A stretch of DNA of 64,000 nt from Hyphomicrobiales bacterium (GCA_900469955.1 UBYX01000016.1:1-64000), one strand, 5' to 3'. Counted from the stretch's first letter, positions 20,628-31,012 are shown. Notes: generated by a model from the letters alone, not told the origin. Made by a program: numbers and translations.

Positions 20628-20747
20628 GGCGCGACCTCCTGCCGGTAGAAAGGCGCCGTGACAGGCTTCCTGTGATAAAAGCTCTGGATGTGACCTCTGG
20701 ATTTGATGGGGCAGGGAAGGCGAGTAGCCCTTGGCGTTGCGGAGGGA

Positions 20748-21887
20748 TTAGGCTGCAGCATTGACATGAAAACGCCTGTGACTGAATGGACCGGTGTCGG
20801 ATGAAAACGTGCCGCGAACAATGCTTGCGGCGATAACGTGAGCATGGACCGCCGCAAGGGTTACACCCGAGTGGCACGTAACAACGAAGGCTCCCGGAAA
20901 TTCTTCCGATTCCGTGTAGATCGGAAAACCGTCAGGAGACATAATTCTCAGGCCGGACCAATGCCGTACAAGTCTCAGTTGAGCGAGATCCGGCGCAATC
21001 CTCACCGCCTTGGCCGCAAGCGAAATCGAGGCCTCGGTGGTTGTCGACGAATCCTCGCCGACATCCTCGTGCGTTGCACCGATCATGATGGTGCCTTCTG
21101 TAGTCTGCCTCAGCCCGCTGCACGGCAGGGGAAGTAGAGGCTGAACTCTTTCAGTTACAAGAATCTGGCCGCGCTGCGGCCTGATTGGAGCCTCCAGGCC
21201 AACCTGTTTTGCAAGTTTTCCGCTCGAAATACCAGCTGCGATGACGACACGAGATGCCCGAAAATGTCGCTGCTCCGTTTCGACAACAAAGCTACCGTCA
21301 TTCCGGCGAATCGTTTCAACACGATGCTCGCTCAGCAGCTCACCGCCCAGGCGCCTCACGGCCGCATGCAGAGCCGCCAGCAGGTAGAGAGGATTTGCGT
21401 GTCCGTCACTCGAACAGTAGCTGGCACCCACAATCTCGGAACCGAGCCGGAGGTTCGGCATCAGGCTCTGCAACTGCCGGCGATCCAGCATTTCGGTAGC
21501 TAGATCCTGGTCAAGATTGTCAGAATTGCGCAGTTGTTCCGCAAGTTGGGCGTTTAGTGCTCTCCGTTCTTCAAAAGCCTTTTCGCCTAGGCAGAGCACA
21601 AGCCCACCCTTGCGATCGTAATTCACGTTTACGCTTCCCGAATGATCGTACAGCTCCGCCATAAATTCTGGCCAAAGATCGATGCTCTGCCGCGTAAGAC
21701 GCTGGTAGGCAGGCATTCCTCGACCCTTGCCCTGTCCCCAAACGAGACCAAAGTTCGCGCGGGCGGCGCGAAAATCACTTTTCGCGCCGTCGAGAAGCAG
21801 AACTTTCTGCCCAAGACGAGCTAGCCCATAAGCGATAGCTGCGCCTACCGTGCCTGCGCCTATTATGATCGTATCATCGTCTGCCAA
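20748..21887 (-). CDS. FAD-dependent oxidase, opine-oxidase subunit B / HcnC-like
   Basis: About 379 residues. The Rossmann motif IIIGAGTVGAAIAYGLARLG lies at the very N terminus. Further DAO-family features are PQRGQILVTERV and, near the C terminus, LVRHWSGLRIMSPDGFPI followed by CHSGVTLAAVHAHVIA. Closest in type are the beta subunits of octopine/nopaline oxidase (OoxB, NoxB) and HcnC, which oxidise imino-acid or glycine substrates. Those enzymes normally need an alpha and a small 2Fe-2S subunit. Such partners are encoded on the other side of T-DNA1, at 39.8-41.5 kb. It lies inside the transporter operon, between the binding protein and permease genes. Confidence 0.75.
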   Translation of the reverse strand: MADDDTIIIGAGTVGAAIAYGLARLGQKVLLLDGAKSDFRAARANFGLVWGQGKGRGMPAYQRLTRQSIDLWPEFMAELYDHSGSVNVNYDRKGGLVLCLGEKAFEERRALNAQLAEQLRNSDNLDQDLATEMLDRRQLQSLMPNLRLGSEIVGASYCSSDGHANPLYLLAALHAAVRRLGGELLSEHRVETIRRNDGSFVVETEQRHFRASRVVIAAGISSGKLAKQVGLEAPIRPQRGQILVTERVQPLLPLPCSGLRQTTEGTIMIGATHEDVGEDSSTTTEASISLAAKAVRIAPDLAQLRLVRHWSGLRIMSPDGFPIYTESEEFPGAFVVTCHSGVTLAAVHAHVIAASIVRGTFSSDTGPFSHRRFHVNAAA

Positions 21888-21970
21888 AATGGTTCACCCG
21901 GCATATTGAAAGCCTGCGGCCAAGCGGAGAGTTGCGACACCGCGAACTGGCGGTGTCGCTCTAGACGCCC

Positions 21971-23527
21971 TTATTTTTTCAATTCGGTCCGCTCGGTGAT
22001 CGGAGGAACGAGATTGAGTGCGCCTGTCAGCTTGTACCCGTAGTCGAGCTTGTCGCTGCGCAGGAAAACCTGCATTAGGTTGAAGAGGGGAACAGCACAA
22101 ACCTCCTGATGAATCAGGCGTTGGGCATCCGCCCACGATGCGAGCTGCTTTTTGGGATCGCCTTCGGATCGGGCGGCTTCGATCTGCTTGTCGGCGACTG
22201 CGCAATGCGAGAAGTTCGTGATAGCCGTTGATGTTCCAACGATCGCCGACGAATGGAAGAATTCACTTAGAAACGTATCGGCAACAGGGAAGCGGGCTGC
22301 ACCATAGAAGACCATGCCGCTCGCATCCTTGCGTGAAAGCTCCTGATATGTCGGGTGATCGACCACCTGCATATCGAGCTTAATCCCTGCCTTGGCCAAT
22401 TGACCTTGGATGACCTGCATGATGGGAAGTTGGGCGTTTGAATTCGACACGACGGATTTGATCGTGACGCCGTTCGGAAAGCCTGCTTCGGTCAAAAGCG
22501 ACTTTGCTTTTTTGAGATCATAGTCGTATGTCCCTGCGCTGCAGTCTTCCCCGAGATATCCCGATGGCACGACTGAGCATCCCTTGGGACCTACGTCAGC
22601 TCCAACGAAAGCGACGATCTCGTTGACGTTAATCGCATGGGCGACGGCTTCTCTCACCCGGCGATCAGTGAGAGGCGCCATTGTCGTATTGAGATGGACT
22701 GTACGATATTCCCCAGGTTGGAACACGTCGACCACCGATCCTTCCTGTTTACTCCAGCGCTGGATCCACCTCTGTTCGCGCCTTCCCCAGGAGAGATCGA
22801 GCTCTCCCGACGAGAAGGCAAGCTCGCGGCTGGCTTCCGATGGTATGAAGCGGTATTCGATACGATCTATCTTGGGAGCGCCACGAAAGTATCCCTCATG
22901 CTTTTCGAAAATCGCGTGCTGCTGTGTTACGTATTCGACAAACCTAAAAGGTCCTGTGCCGATCGGCGCCTTCCCGAAATCCGCGCCCTTGGCTTCGGCA
23001 GCTTTTTTGCTAACGATGTTTCCGCCATGGTAGTTGGCGACCAGACCGAGAAAGCCGGGAACGGGATGTTCTAGTTCGATACTGACCGTCAGCGGGTCAA
23101 CCGCTTCGATCTTCATGAAAGCTGAATAGGCCGCAGAAAAGGTCGAACGCTTTGGATCCTTAGCGCGAGTGAGAGAGTAAACAACATCGTCAGCCGTTAC
23201 GACTCCCCAGTCTCCATGAAATTTCACGTCCTTGCGGAGCTTGAAGACCCACTTAGTACCGTTGTCGGAACTCGTCCAGCTTTCAGCAAGGTCAGGCTCA
23301 ATTTCGTCCGGATTGGCGCTTCCTGGAGGGAAACGCACAAGGCCGTTGAACATCCAGCCGACCGGACCCTTGTCAGTGGTCAAAGAAGCCCGATGGGGAT
23401 CGAGACCGGAAATGTCCGCTCCCATACCCACGCGAAGGACTTTTTGCTGGGCCCATGCTGGCGTGGTTAATGCCGTCGTGATCGCAATGGCGCTTCCGAG
23501 AAGCACTCTCCGCCACCTCAAAATCAT
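21971..23527 (-). CDS. ABC transporter substrate-binding protein, peptide/opine family 5
   Basis: About 518 residues with a Sec signal peptide ending near TPAWAQQ (about residue 26). Family-5 motifs follow, including LDPHRA near residue 40, the segment DLAESWTSSDNGTKWVFKLR, and KFHGDWGVVTADDVVYSL. It should capture the substrate in the periplasm for the DppBC-type permeases. First gene of the minus-strand operon running to 15.6 kb. The 560-bp divergent region upstream also precedes the opine-dehydrogenase-like gene. Confidence 0.92.
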   Translation of the reverse strand: MILRWRRVLLGSAIAITTALTTPAWAQQKVLRVGMGADISGLDPHRASLTTDKGPVGWMFNGLVRFPPGSANPDEIEPDLAESWTSSDNGTKWVFKLRKDVKFHGDWGVVTADDVVYSLTRAKDPKRSTFSAAYSAFMKIEAVDPLTVSIELEHPVPGFLGLVANYHGGNIVSKKAAEAKGADFGKAPIGTGPFRFVEYVTQQHAIFEKHEGYFRGAPKIDRIEYRFIPSEASRELAFSSGELDLSWGRREQRWIQRWSKQEGSVVDVFQPGEYRTVHLNTTMAPLTDRRVREAVAHAINVNEIVAFVGADVGPKGCSVVPSGYLGEDCSAGTYDYDLKKAKSLLTEAGFPNGVTIKSVVSNSNAQLPIMQVIQGQLAKAGIKLDMQVVDHPTYQELSRKDASGMVFYGAARFPVADTFLSEFFHSSAIVGTSTAITNFSHCAVADKQIEAARSEGDPKKQLASWADAQRLIHQEVCAVPLFNLMQVFLRSDKLDYGYKLTGALNLVPPITERTELKK

Positions 23528-24087
23528 AGCTTCAGTTCCCTCTTGTTTGTTTTTTAATTACGCAAAAACCGCCAGATTAGGCCGGAATGCATCGATATGC
23601 GGACTTGAAGCGTACTCCCATACACAAGTCTAAGTGCGCGTCCCCAACCTGAGCACTGACGCGACCCGCGTAACGAACATTCAGCGACCTTAGATGAGCA
23701 AATCAGATAGCGCCAATAGGGAATATTGTGATGAGTTATTCACCTAGGCTATGCGACCGAAAGCTGTGTCCTCCACACTCTTAGCTCTTGTTAGAGCAAA
23801 AGGATGGCGGGAATCCACCGTAACGTTTTATCTCGATTATTCATTGACATCATAACGGCCTTGAAATTAGAGCCATTATGGGAATGAGGCGTGCCTGTAT
23901 TGTGATGCCAGATCAATATAAATTTGATGCTGAGGTCAATCCTACCAAAGTCATCTGGTAGGTCGAGCACTATAAAAGGGCATGACTCTGTCAGGATCAT
24001 TTGAGATTACGCTGGATCACACTTAAGCTGTAGCCAGGGTCATGTACGGCTTCCGGCTGCAAATTCAAAACTCATGGGAAGACAAGT
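23528..24087. promoter_or_regulatory. Divergent promoter region with an inverted repeat
   Basis: About 560 bp separate the transporter operon (minus) from the opine-dehydrogenase-like gene (plus). There is no regulator gene here. A perfect 7-bp inverted repeat, CCTACCA at 23941-23947 and TGGTAGG at 23956-23962, lies about 125 bp before the plus-strand start. It could be an operator or an attenuator hairpin. No other gene was seen. Confidence 0.4.
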
Positions 24088-25140
24088 ATGGATGTCGGAA
24101 TAATAGGCGCTGGGGCTATTGCGATGGGATATGCCGGGTTGCTCCGGCTCAAAGGTCGTGAGGCACGGGTATGGTCGCCTTCCGGTGTCGGTGTAGCGCC
24201 TTTTGCTGATGGCGCATTGCTCGAACTATCGGGGGCGATAGAAACCAAGTTTGAACCTGACATTTCCAGTAGCCTCGAACACCTGTCGCGTTCTTCCACC
24301 GTGGTACTGGCTTTACCCGCCAACGGGCATAAGGCCGCCCTCGATCGACTCGCTCCGCTAATCAGGCCCGACCACACAATCATCATCAGCGGCCACCTTT
24401 CGTTTGCAGCGTTGTATATGTCCAAGGTACTGGCAGCGCGAGGGATCACTGTACCGGTTATTGCCTGGAACACGACCGCATTGACCTGCAAGCAGCAATC
24501 GGCGACGCATTTCAAGATTGGCGCGCTACGAAAAAAGATAAGCATGTCGGTGGTTCCGTCCCGGTTCCAGGAGGTGGCGATTGCCAGATGCACGGATATT
24601 TTCGGCGATTGCTTCGAAATCCACGAGGGCCTCCTCAATATCATGCTCAGCAACCTCAATCCTCAGAGCCATCTAGCAATAGCGCTTTGCAATCTGACGC
24701 GTATTGAACGAGGTGAGATCTGGGGGCAGAATACAAACACGACCGCGTCGGTCCATCGCTTGCTGGACGCTTTGGATAGCGAACGACTCCAAGTCGCCGC
24801 CGCCTTGGGAATCTCAGTCAGATCAAGGTCGGAACAACGCAAGTTGTCACAGGGGACAGGAGCCGCAAATTCGGCCCCCGGCGGGCCCCCAGTTGAGCCA
24901 ATCGGGCCGAAACATATCGATACACGCTATGTTCTGGAAGATGTGCCTTTTGGCCTTTTTCCGCTCGTTCATCTCGCGAAGATACTGAGAATTACCCTTC
25001 CATTGCATGAAAGCGGTATCAGGATCCTTAGCGCATGCTACGGTCGCGATCTTGCGGCTGATAACGATATGCTCATGCACCTTGATCTTGATTCGGTGGA
25101 CAATATCAAGGCTTTGGCGAAAGATGGTTATTCTTCTTGA
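24088..25140 (+). CDS. Octopine/nopaline dehydrogenase-family protein (bacterially expressed)
   Basis: About 350 residues. The N-terminal Rossmann fold shows GIIGAGAIAMGYAGLLRLKG. The C-terminal opine dehydrogenase domain shows MLSNLNPQSHLAIALCNLTRIERGE and RYVLEDVPFGLFPLVHLAKIL, the hallmark of octopine, nopaline and related N-(carboxyalkyl)amino-acid dehydrogenases. The reaction joins or splits an amino acid and a 2-oxo acid with NAD(P)H. Unlike the T-DNA homologues in this window, it has a bacterial ribosome-binding site (GGAAG) and lies beside uptake and oxidation genes, so opine breakdown is the likely direction. It is convergent with the D-2-hydroxyglutarate dehydrogenase-like gene, three bases away. 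Confidence 0.85.
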   Translation: MDVGIIGAGAIAMGYAGLLRLKGREARVWSPSGVGVAPFADGALLELSGAIETKFEPDISSSLEHLSRSSTVVLALPANGHKAALDRLAPLIRPDHTIIISGHLSFAALYMSKVLAARGITVPVIAWNTTALTCKQQSATHFKIGALRKKISMSVVPSRFQEVAIARCTDIFGDCFEIHEGLLNIMLSNLNPQSHLAIALCNLTRIERGEIWGQNTNTTASVHRLLDALDSERLQVAAALGISVRSRSEQRKLSQGTGAANSAPGGPPVEPIGPKHIDTRYVLEDVPFGLFPLVHLAKILRITLPLHESGIRILSACYGRDLAADNDMLMHLDLDSVDNIKALAKDGYSS

Positions 25141-25143
25141 AGC

Positions 25144-28100
25144 TCACTGGATCAAGCCGTCAAGTACCTCCACTGGGTGAGGAACGCGAACTGAATCCAA
25201 AGCTTTGATCTGCGATCTACACGAAAAGCCGGTTGCCATCAGAGCAGATGCGCCCAATCGGGCATTGGCAACCGGCTCGGCCCAACTCATCGCATAAAGG
25301 CGCTCAGCCGTCGGCCGATTACGTTTTTCGTGGCCGAAGGTACCTGCCATTCCACAACAGCCCACGGATTTTGAATCGAGATCAAATCCTAGATGAGCGA
25401 AGACAGCTTTCCATTGCCCAAGTGACTTTGGAGCGTTCGCCCTCTCTGAGCAATGCTGGAGTATCTCAAATCGGCTTTTGTCTCGAGATCGGGCACCCGG
25501 CTTTATCCGGGCGAGATTTGACGACAGCCATTCCTGCGGCATAAGCACGGTTGCTTTCGAAGCATGCGGCACTTCTTTGTATTCACTCCGGAATGTCAGG
25601 GTCATGGATGGGTCAATCCCGACGAGGGTAATGCCCTTGTCGGCAATGCCCTGGAGATACGCGTCGGTCTTTTCCGCGACGGCTTCAAACCGCTTCAAAT
25701 AGCCGTGGACATGTAGCGCCTTGCCATTGACATGGGGAACGGCAAGCAGCGGAGACAAACCCATTTTTTGAGCGAGACGTATGGCTGCAATGACTGTACC
25801 GGGTTCGAAGCAAGCGGTGAATGCATCCGGAACGAACACCACAGTACGCTCCCGCTCCGCGAGGGGAAGTTCTGATAATACTTGCAGGTCAGCAAGACCG
25901 ATACCGAGACGTCGAACCATCTTTTTCAGCGATGTTCGAGGCAGTAGGGGCAGCGCTGTCAGGCCAAACACGCCAGCCAGCCTCAAGCGCACAACCAGAT
26001 TGTACAGGGGCCGGATGTGAAGCATCAGCGGCAAGATAGTTTCGATGGCCGCGACAAGCGGGTCCTTCAGCGGCCGCAGATAGCGGCCATAATAAAGCTC
26101 CAGAAACTTTGCACGGAAAGCCGGTACATTCACCTTCACCGGGCACTGGCCGGCACAGGCCTTGCAACCAAGACAAGTGTCCATTGCGTCACGTACTTCG
26201 TGAGAGAAGTCGCTCGTATTCCTTGGATCGAGACTGTTGATGAAGCGCGACGCGAAGCGTTTCAATGGGTTCGAGCGGCGCAACCGTCTTGCCGCCTCAG
26301 GAGGGTCAATGACTTTATCGGCCAGGAGGCGCAGCCATTCGCGCATCAGCATGGCACGGCCTTTGGGCGAATACCGCCGATCGCGCGTTGCCTTGTAGGA
26401 GGGACACATCGGGCTCGTTTCGTCGAAATCGAAGCACGCTCCATTGCCATTGCAATACGTCGCGTTGTTGTAGGCAGCGCGGATTTCGTTGCCGATGACG
26501 CGGTCTGTCTCTCCGCGCATTGGAACCGCATCGATTTTCAGAAAAGACGATGAAGAGGGTACGGCGATCTTGCCGGGGTTCAGACGATTATCCGGATCAA
26601 AGGCCTGTTTGATATCCTGTAGGCATGGATACAGATCTCCAAAGAAATCAGGAACGTATTCAGAGCGCACCCCTTTGCCGTGTTCGCCCCAAAGCACGCC
26701 ACCGTGCTTTCGGGTAAGAGCGACCACTGCATCACTGATCTCTCGCACCATGAGGACATGATCGTCTCGGGTTAGATCCAGTGCGGGCCGGACATGCAGG
26801 ACACCGGCATCCACATGACCGAACATTCCGTAGGAGAGACCGGCCTCGTCGAGCAATGCCCGAAACTCACGAATGTAAGCGGCGAGATTTTCCGGAGGAA
26901 CGGCCGTGTCCTCTACAAATGCTACGGGGCGTAAAGGACCGTCGACACTCCCAAGCAAGCCGACCGCCCGTTTGCGCATGGCCCATATTGCCTCGACATC
27001 GTCATGACCGCGAGCGATCGTATAACCGAGGCAACCCGTAGCTATGTCGTCCAGTTGCGAAGTCACTGCTAAAAGCTTGTCCGCAAGCGCAGTCTCGCTG
27101 TCGGCCAAAATCTCGACGATATTAATGCCTTTACCTGCAGCAGGCCCTTCTTCCGGGAAGAAGCGGGCGATCTCGTTCCAGACGATGTCCTTTTTTGCGA
27201 GATCCAGAACAACTTCATCGACAGTTTCTACCGATGCCACATTGAGAGCGGTCAGCATGCGCGCATCGGCCAGAGCTGCATCGAAGTCGCGATAACGAAT
27301 GTTAATCAGCGCCGCACAGGATGGAATCGGCATGAGATTGAGTTCGGCTTCGGCGATCATCGCCAGTGTGCCCTCCGACCCGCACAGAACGCTGTTCAGA
27401 TCGAAGCGCCCGTCGTTGCGATAGATATGCGCCAAGTCGTAACCGGTCATGTAGCGGTTGATCTTGGGAAACACCTTGGCGATGCGTTCCTTCTTTTCCC
27501 GGGCGATTCCATCTACCGTCCGATATATCTTGCCGACGCTGTCCTGACGCGTCATGAGATCGGCAAGCGTCGCCTCATCCGCCGGACGTGACCACCAGTC
27601 GGTGCCGTCCATCAAAACGATTCGCAGGCCCAGCAAATGATCGGATGTCTTGCCGTAAAGACAGGAGCCCTGACCGCACGCATCTGTCGATATCATCCCG
27701 CCGATAGTCGCCCGGTTCGACGTGGAGAGCTCAGGCGCAAAGAACAGGCCGTAGGGTTTCAAGGCGCGGTTCAACTGGTCCTTGACCACACCCGCCTCAA
27801 CCCGCGCCACCCGGCGCACTGGGTCTATCTCGAGAATCCGGTTCATGTGGCGCGAACAATCGACAACAATGCCCGAGGTCAGCGATTGACCGTTGGTGCC
27901 GGTGCCTCCACCGCGTGGTGCAACCGAAATTCCGCGATAAGGCGCCTGCGAAACAACCGCCGCGATCGCCTGTAGATCCTTTATCCCGCGCGGAAACAGA
28001 ACGCACGCCGGCTGGAGCTGATAGATCGAGTTATCGGTCGAATAGACCACTTGAGACGAGGCCCGTATTTCCACGTCGCCTTGGAAACACGCTTCAACGA

Positions 28101-28164
28101 GACTTTCATATAGCTCGGGCGGGGGAGGCGATCTCTCGGTATCGAACTTTAAATACGGTATCAT
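25144..28164 (-). CDS. FAD/4Fe-4S D-2-hydroxyglutarate dehydrogenase-like protein (YdiJ type)
   Basis: About 1006 residues. The N-terminal half is an FAD-binding type-4 oxidase (PRGGGTGTNGQSLTSGIVVD). It is followed by an FAD-linked oxidase C-terminal domain with HVDAGVLHVRP and GEHGKGVRSEYVP. The C-terminal half carries an iron-sulfur region (CLGCKACAGQCPVKVNVP) and a CCG-like domain (VGCCGMAGTFGHEK). Proteins of this length and order oxidise D-2-hydroxyglutarate to 2-oxoglutarate. That is the last step of bacterial lysine degradation after HglS. It is the final gene of the four-gene minus-strand operon led by the hglS-type gene. Confidence 0.85.
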   Translation of the reverse strand: MIPYLKFDTERSPPPPELYESLVEACFQGDVEIRASSQVVYSTDNSIYQLQPACVLFPRGIKDLQAIAAVVSQAPYRGISVAPRGGGTGTNGQSLTSGIVVDCSRHMNRILEIDPVRRVARVEAGVVKDQLNRALKPYGLFFAPELSTSNRATIGGMISTDACGQGSCLYGKTSDHLLGLRIVLMDGTDWWSRPADEATLADLMTRQDSVGKIYRTVDGIAREKKERIAKVFPKINRYMTGYDLAHIYRNDGRFDLNSVLCGSEGTLAMIAEAELNLMPIPSCAALINIRYRDFDAALADARMLTALNVASVETVDEVVLDLAKKDIVWNEIARFFPEEGPAAGKGINIVEILADSETALADKLLAVTSQLDDIATGCLGYTIARGHDDVEAIWAMRKRAVGLLGSVDGPLRPVAFVEDTAVPPENLAAYIREFRALLDEAGLSYGMFGHVDAGVLHVRPALDLTRDDHVLMVREISDAVVALTRKHGGVLWGEHGKGVRSEYVPDFFGDLYPCLQDIKQAFDPDNRLNPGKIAVPSSSSFLKIDAVPMRGETDRVIGNEIRAAYNNATYCNGNGACFDFDETSPMCPSYKATRDRRYSPKGRAMLMREWLRLLADKVIDPPEAARRLRRSNPLKRFASRFINSLDPRNTSDFSHEVRDAMDTCLGCKACAGQCPVKVNVPAFRAKFLELYYGRYLRPLKDPLVAAIETILPLMLHIRPLYNLVVRLRLAGVFGLTALPLLPRTSLKKMVRRLGIGLADLQVLSELPLAERERTVVFVPDAFTACFEPGTVIAAIRLAQKMGLSPLLAVPHVNGKALHVHGYLKRFEAVAEKTDAYLQGIADKGITLVGIDPSMTLTFRSEYKEVPHASKATVLMPQEWLSSNLARIKPGARSRDKSRFEILQHCSERANAPKSLGQWKAVFAHLGFDLDSKSVGCCGMAGTFGHEKRNRPTAERLYAMSWAEPVANARLGASALMATGFSCRSQIKALDSVRVPHPVEVLDGLIQ

Positions 28165-28197
28165 GACACGAGCCCACACGGGACCTGAGACACCCGC

Positions 28198-29430
28198 TCA
28201 GTCTTGCAGCGCATCGCAGGCCCGGTGTATGCGATCGAGTGCTTCGCCTAGTTGTGCCTCCGATGTGGCATAGGAAATCCGGAAGAAGGGCGACAAACCG
28301 AAGGCCGATCCTGGAACAACCGCCACATGTGCCTCTTCCAGCAGATAATCGGTGAAATCGAGATCCTCTTTTATCTTTCGGCCGCTGGGAGACGTTTTCC
28401 CGAGGATGCCACCGCAGCCGGAAAAGGTGTAGAATGCGCCCTCAGGTGTTCGGCAGTCCAGTCCACGGATTTCATTGAGACGCTTGACGACAAGATTGCG
28501 ACGTTTGCGGAAGCTCTCGCGTCGCGTTGCAAGAAAATTCTGGGACCCGTTCAGTGCCTCCACGGAGGCTGCTTGGCTGACAGATGAAGGGCAGGACGTC
28601 GCTTGGCTCTGGATCACGGACATGGCCCCGATCAAATCTTTCGGCCCTCCTGCATAGCCGATGCGCCAGCCCGTCATTGCATACGCCTTTGATACGCCGT
28701 TTACCGTAAGAATTCTATCTTTCAGCCGAGGTTCCAATGAAGCGGGCGTCACGAATTTGAAATCGTCGTAGACGATGTGCTCATACATGTCGTCCACCAT
28801 CAGCCATACGTGGGGATAACGCAAAAGGACATCGAGCAGCGGACGATAGTGCTGAGCGCTGTAGGCTGCACCTGAGGGGTTTGACGGCGAGTTCAACAGA
28901 ACCCATCGAGTTTTCGAGGTAATGGCCCTTTCGAGCTGCTCGGCTTGCAAGCGGAAGCCCGCTTGCGCGGAGCAGGGGATCAGGACCGAGCGGCCACCGC
29001 ACAGTTCAACGATGTCCGAGTAGGAGGTCCAGTAGGGGGCCGGAATGATTACTTCATCGCCGGCATCCATGGTTGCCATGAAAGCGTTAAACAGGATCTG
29101 CTTGGCTCCGGTCGCGACGGTGACCTCGTCCAGTGCGTAATTCACCGCGTTTTCCCGTCGGAACTTTTCGATAATCGCTTCTTTAAGGGCAGGCGTACCG
29201 TCGAGAGCGGTGTATTTCGTATCGCCTGCATCGATTGCGATCTTCGCTGCATCCTTGACGTTTTGCGGGGTATCGAAATCCGGTTCGCCCGCGCCCAGAA
29301 TGATAACAGGCATCCCGTCGCGTTTCATTGCAGCTGCCCGTGCTCCGATTTGGAGTATCTTCGATACTCCCACCGATGCAATCCGCGACGCGGGCCTGAA
29401 TTGCGTACCTTTGGTTGGCGATACGTTCAT
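28198..29430 (-). CDS. Class I PLP aminotransferase (probable 2-aminoadipate aminotransferase)
   Basis: About 410 residues of the AspC/AAT-I fold. The PLP lysine lies in VNGVSKAYAMTGWRIGYAGG (about residue 255). Other marks are NSPSNPSGAAYS and PEGAFYTFSG. By itself the sequence says aspartate/aromatic/2-aminoadipate aminotransferase. The operon, between a 2-aminoadipate semialdehyde dehydrogenase-like gene and a D-2-hydroxyglutarate dehydrogenase gene, argues for conversion of 2-aminoadipate to 2-oxoadipate. The gap to the upstream gene is 12 bp. Confidence 0.8.
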   Translation of the reverse strand: MNVSPTKGTQFRPASRIASVGVSKILQIGARAAAMKRDGMPVIILGAGEPDFDTPQNVKDAAKIAIDAGDTKYTALDGTPALKEAIIEKFRRENAVNYALDEVTVATGAKQILFNAFMATMDAGDEVIIPAPYWTSYSDIVELCGGRSVLIPCSAQAGFRLQAEQLERAITSKTRWVLLNSPSNPSGAAYSAQHYRPLLDVLLRYPHVWLMVDDMYEHIVYDDFKFVTPASLEPRLKDRILTVNGVSKAYAMTGWRIGYAGGPKDLIGAMSVIQSQATSCPSSVSQAASVEALNGSQNFLATRRESFRKRRNLVVKRLNEIRGLDCRTPEGAFYTFSGCGGILGKTSPSGRKIKEDLDFTDYLLEEAHVAVVPGSAFGLSPFFRISYATSEAQLGEALDRIHRACDALQD

Positions 29431-29442
29431 AATCCGGGAGCC

Positions 29443-30975
29443 TTATTCGATCTCGAAGGAAATGCCCTGCGCAAGGGGCAGCGACTTTGAATAGTTCACG
29501 GTGTTCGTTGCGCGTCGCATATAGGCTTTCCAGGCGTCCGAACCCGATTCGCGACCGCCACCGGTTTCCTTCTCACCTCCGAATGCGCCTCCGATTTCGG
29601 CTCCCGAGGTTCCTATGTTGACGTTGGCAATACCGCAATCAGAACCATCGACCGAAACAAAGCGCTCGGCCTCGCGCATGTCGAGGGTGAAAACCGAGGA
29701 TGACAGGCCCGCACCCACCGCATTGTGTTCCTCGAGGACCGCATCGAAATCGCTGTACTTCATGACGTATAGGATAGGTGCGAATGTTTCTTCCAATACA
29801 GGGCCCTCATGCTTCGGCATTTCGACCAGCGCAGGTTTGACATAATAGGCATGCTCCCCCAAGCAATTGACCCGTTCGCCGCCATGTACCCGACCTCCAT
29901 GCTTTATCGCTTCGGCCAAGGCTTTCTGCATCCCGTCAAAAGCGAGTTTGTCGATAAGCGGCCCGACAAGGGTGGAGCTTTCGAGAGGACTGCCGACGGG
30001 CACGCTTTCATAGGCCTTCTTGAGACGCGTCACGAGATGGTCGTAGGTGCTTTCATGCACGAAAAGACGTCGCAAGGTCGTGCAACGTTGTCCGGCAGTC
30101 CCCATCGCACCGAAAGCGATTGCACGCAAAGCCATGTCCAGATCGGCGGATGGGCAGACGATACCGCCATTGTTGCCGCCGAGCTCGAGTATGGCGCGTG
30201 CAAATCTCCTCGCAAGCCGGGGGGCCACATCGCGACCCATATGGGTGGATCCAGTGGCGGAAACAACGGGAACCTTGGGGTGATCGACAAGAACCTCACC
30301 GACTTTTCTGTCTCCAATCAGGATCACCGACAGATCGCCGGGAGCATCGCCGAAGCGTTGAAGGGCGCGTTCCAGTATTGCCCGCGTAGCCAGCGCCGTG
30401 AGCGGTGTCTTTTCAGATGGCTTCCACACGACGCTGTTACCGCAAACCAGAGCCAGCGCCGCATTCCAGGCCCAGACCGCGACGGGAAAGTTGAACGCGG
30501 AAATGACTCCCACTACGCCGATCGGATGCCATGTCTCCGTCATCCTGTGGCCCGCCCGCTCGGTTGCGATCGTCAAGCCGTATAGCTGGCGGGAAAGTCC
30601 AACTGCAAAATCGCAGATGTCGATCATTTCCTGAACTTCCCCGAGACCTTCAGAAAGTATTTTGCCGACTTCAAGGGACACCAGATGTCCGAGATCTTCT
30701 TTTGCGGAACGGAGTTCTTCACCCAGCAGCCGAACGAGCTCCCCGCGGCGAGGGGCGGGAACGAGGCGCCACTTCTTGAAGGCCCTATCGGCGCGATCGA
30801 TATGCGCCGCAACATCTGTTGGAGAGACGGTCTTCAACGTGGCAATCTTCTCACCCGTAACCGGGGAGAAGGATGGCATCTCTCCTTCAGCATAAAGGGA
30901 ACGATCAACGCCCAGCCGTTCGAGGATCGCCGCGGCTTCCTCAGCTACGGAAGTCGTTCGTACAGAATTGTTCAT
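29443..30975 (-). CDS. ALDH7-type aldehyde dehydrogenase, probable 2-aminoadipate semialdehyde dehydrogenase
   Basis: About 510 residues. The catalytic Cys lies in GTAGQRCTTLRRLFVHE, the general-base Glu in ILELGGNNGGIV, and the NAD-binding lysine region in VVWKPSEKTPLTA. The TAGQRCTTLRRLFVHE block is characteristic of ALDH7/antiquitin and bacterial AmaB, which oxidise 2-aminoadipate semialdehyde to 2-aminoadipate. Start chosen at MNNSVRTTS with AAAGGGAAA just upstream. It is co-transcribed with hglS-, aminotransferase- and D-2-hydroxyglutarate dehydrogenase-type genes. Confidence 0.88.
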   Translation of the reverse strand: MNNSVRTTSVAEEAAAILERLGVDRSLYAEGEMPSFSPVTGEKIATLKTVSPTDVAAHIDRADRAFKKWRLVPAPRRGELVRLLGEELRSAKEDLGHLVSLEVGKILSEGLGEVQEMIDICDFAVGLSRQLYGLTIATERAGHRMTETWHPIGVVGVISAFNFPVAVWAWNAALALVCGNSVVWKPSEKTPLTALATRAILERALQRFGDAPGDLSVILIGDRKVGEVLVDHPKVPVVSATGSTHMGRDVAPRLARRFARAILELGGNNGGIVCPSADLDMALRAIAFGAMGTAGQRCTTLRRLFVHESTYDHLVTRLKKAYESVPVGSPLESSTLVGPLIDKLAFDGMQKALAEAIKHGGRVHGGERVNCLGEHAYYVKPALVEMPKHEGPVLEETFAPILYVMKYSDFDAVLEEHNAVGAGLSSSVFTLDMREAERFVSVDGSDCGIANVNIGTSGAEIGGAFGGEKETGGGRESGSDAWKAYMRRATNTVNYSKSLPLAQGISFEIE

Positions 30976-31012
30976 CTTTTTCCCTTTCAAAGCAACGCGC
31001 AATTTTATTCCG

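Noticed and set aside
29809-30585. 258-codon frame antisense to the aldehyde dehydrogenase
   Set aside because: The aldehyde dehydrogenase has full catalytic motifs; the opposite frame has none.
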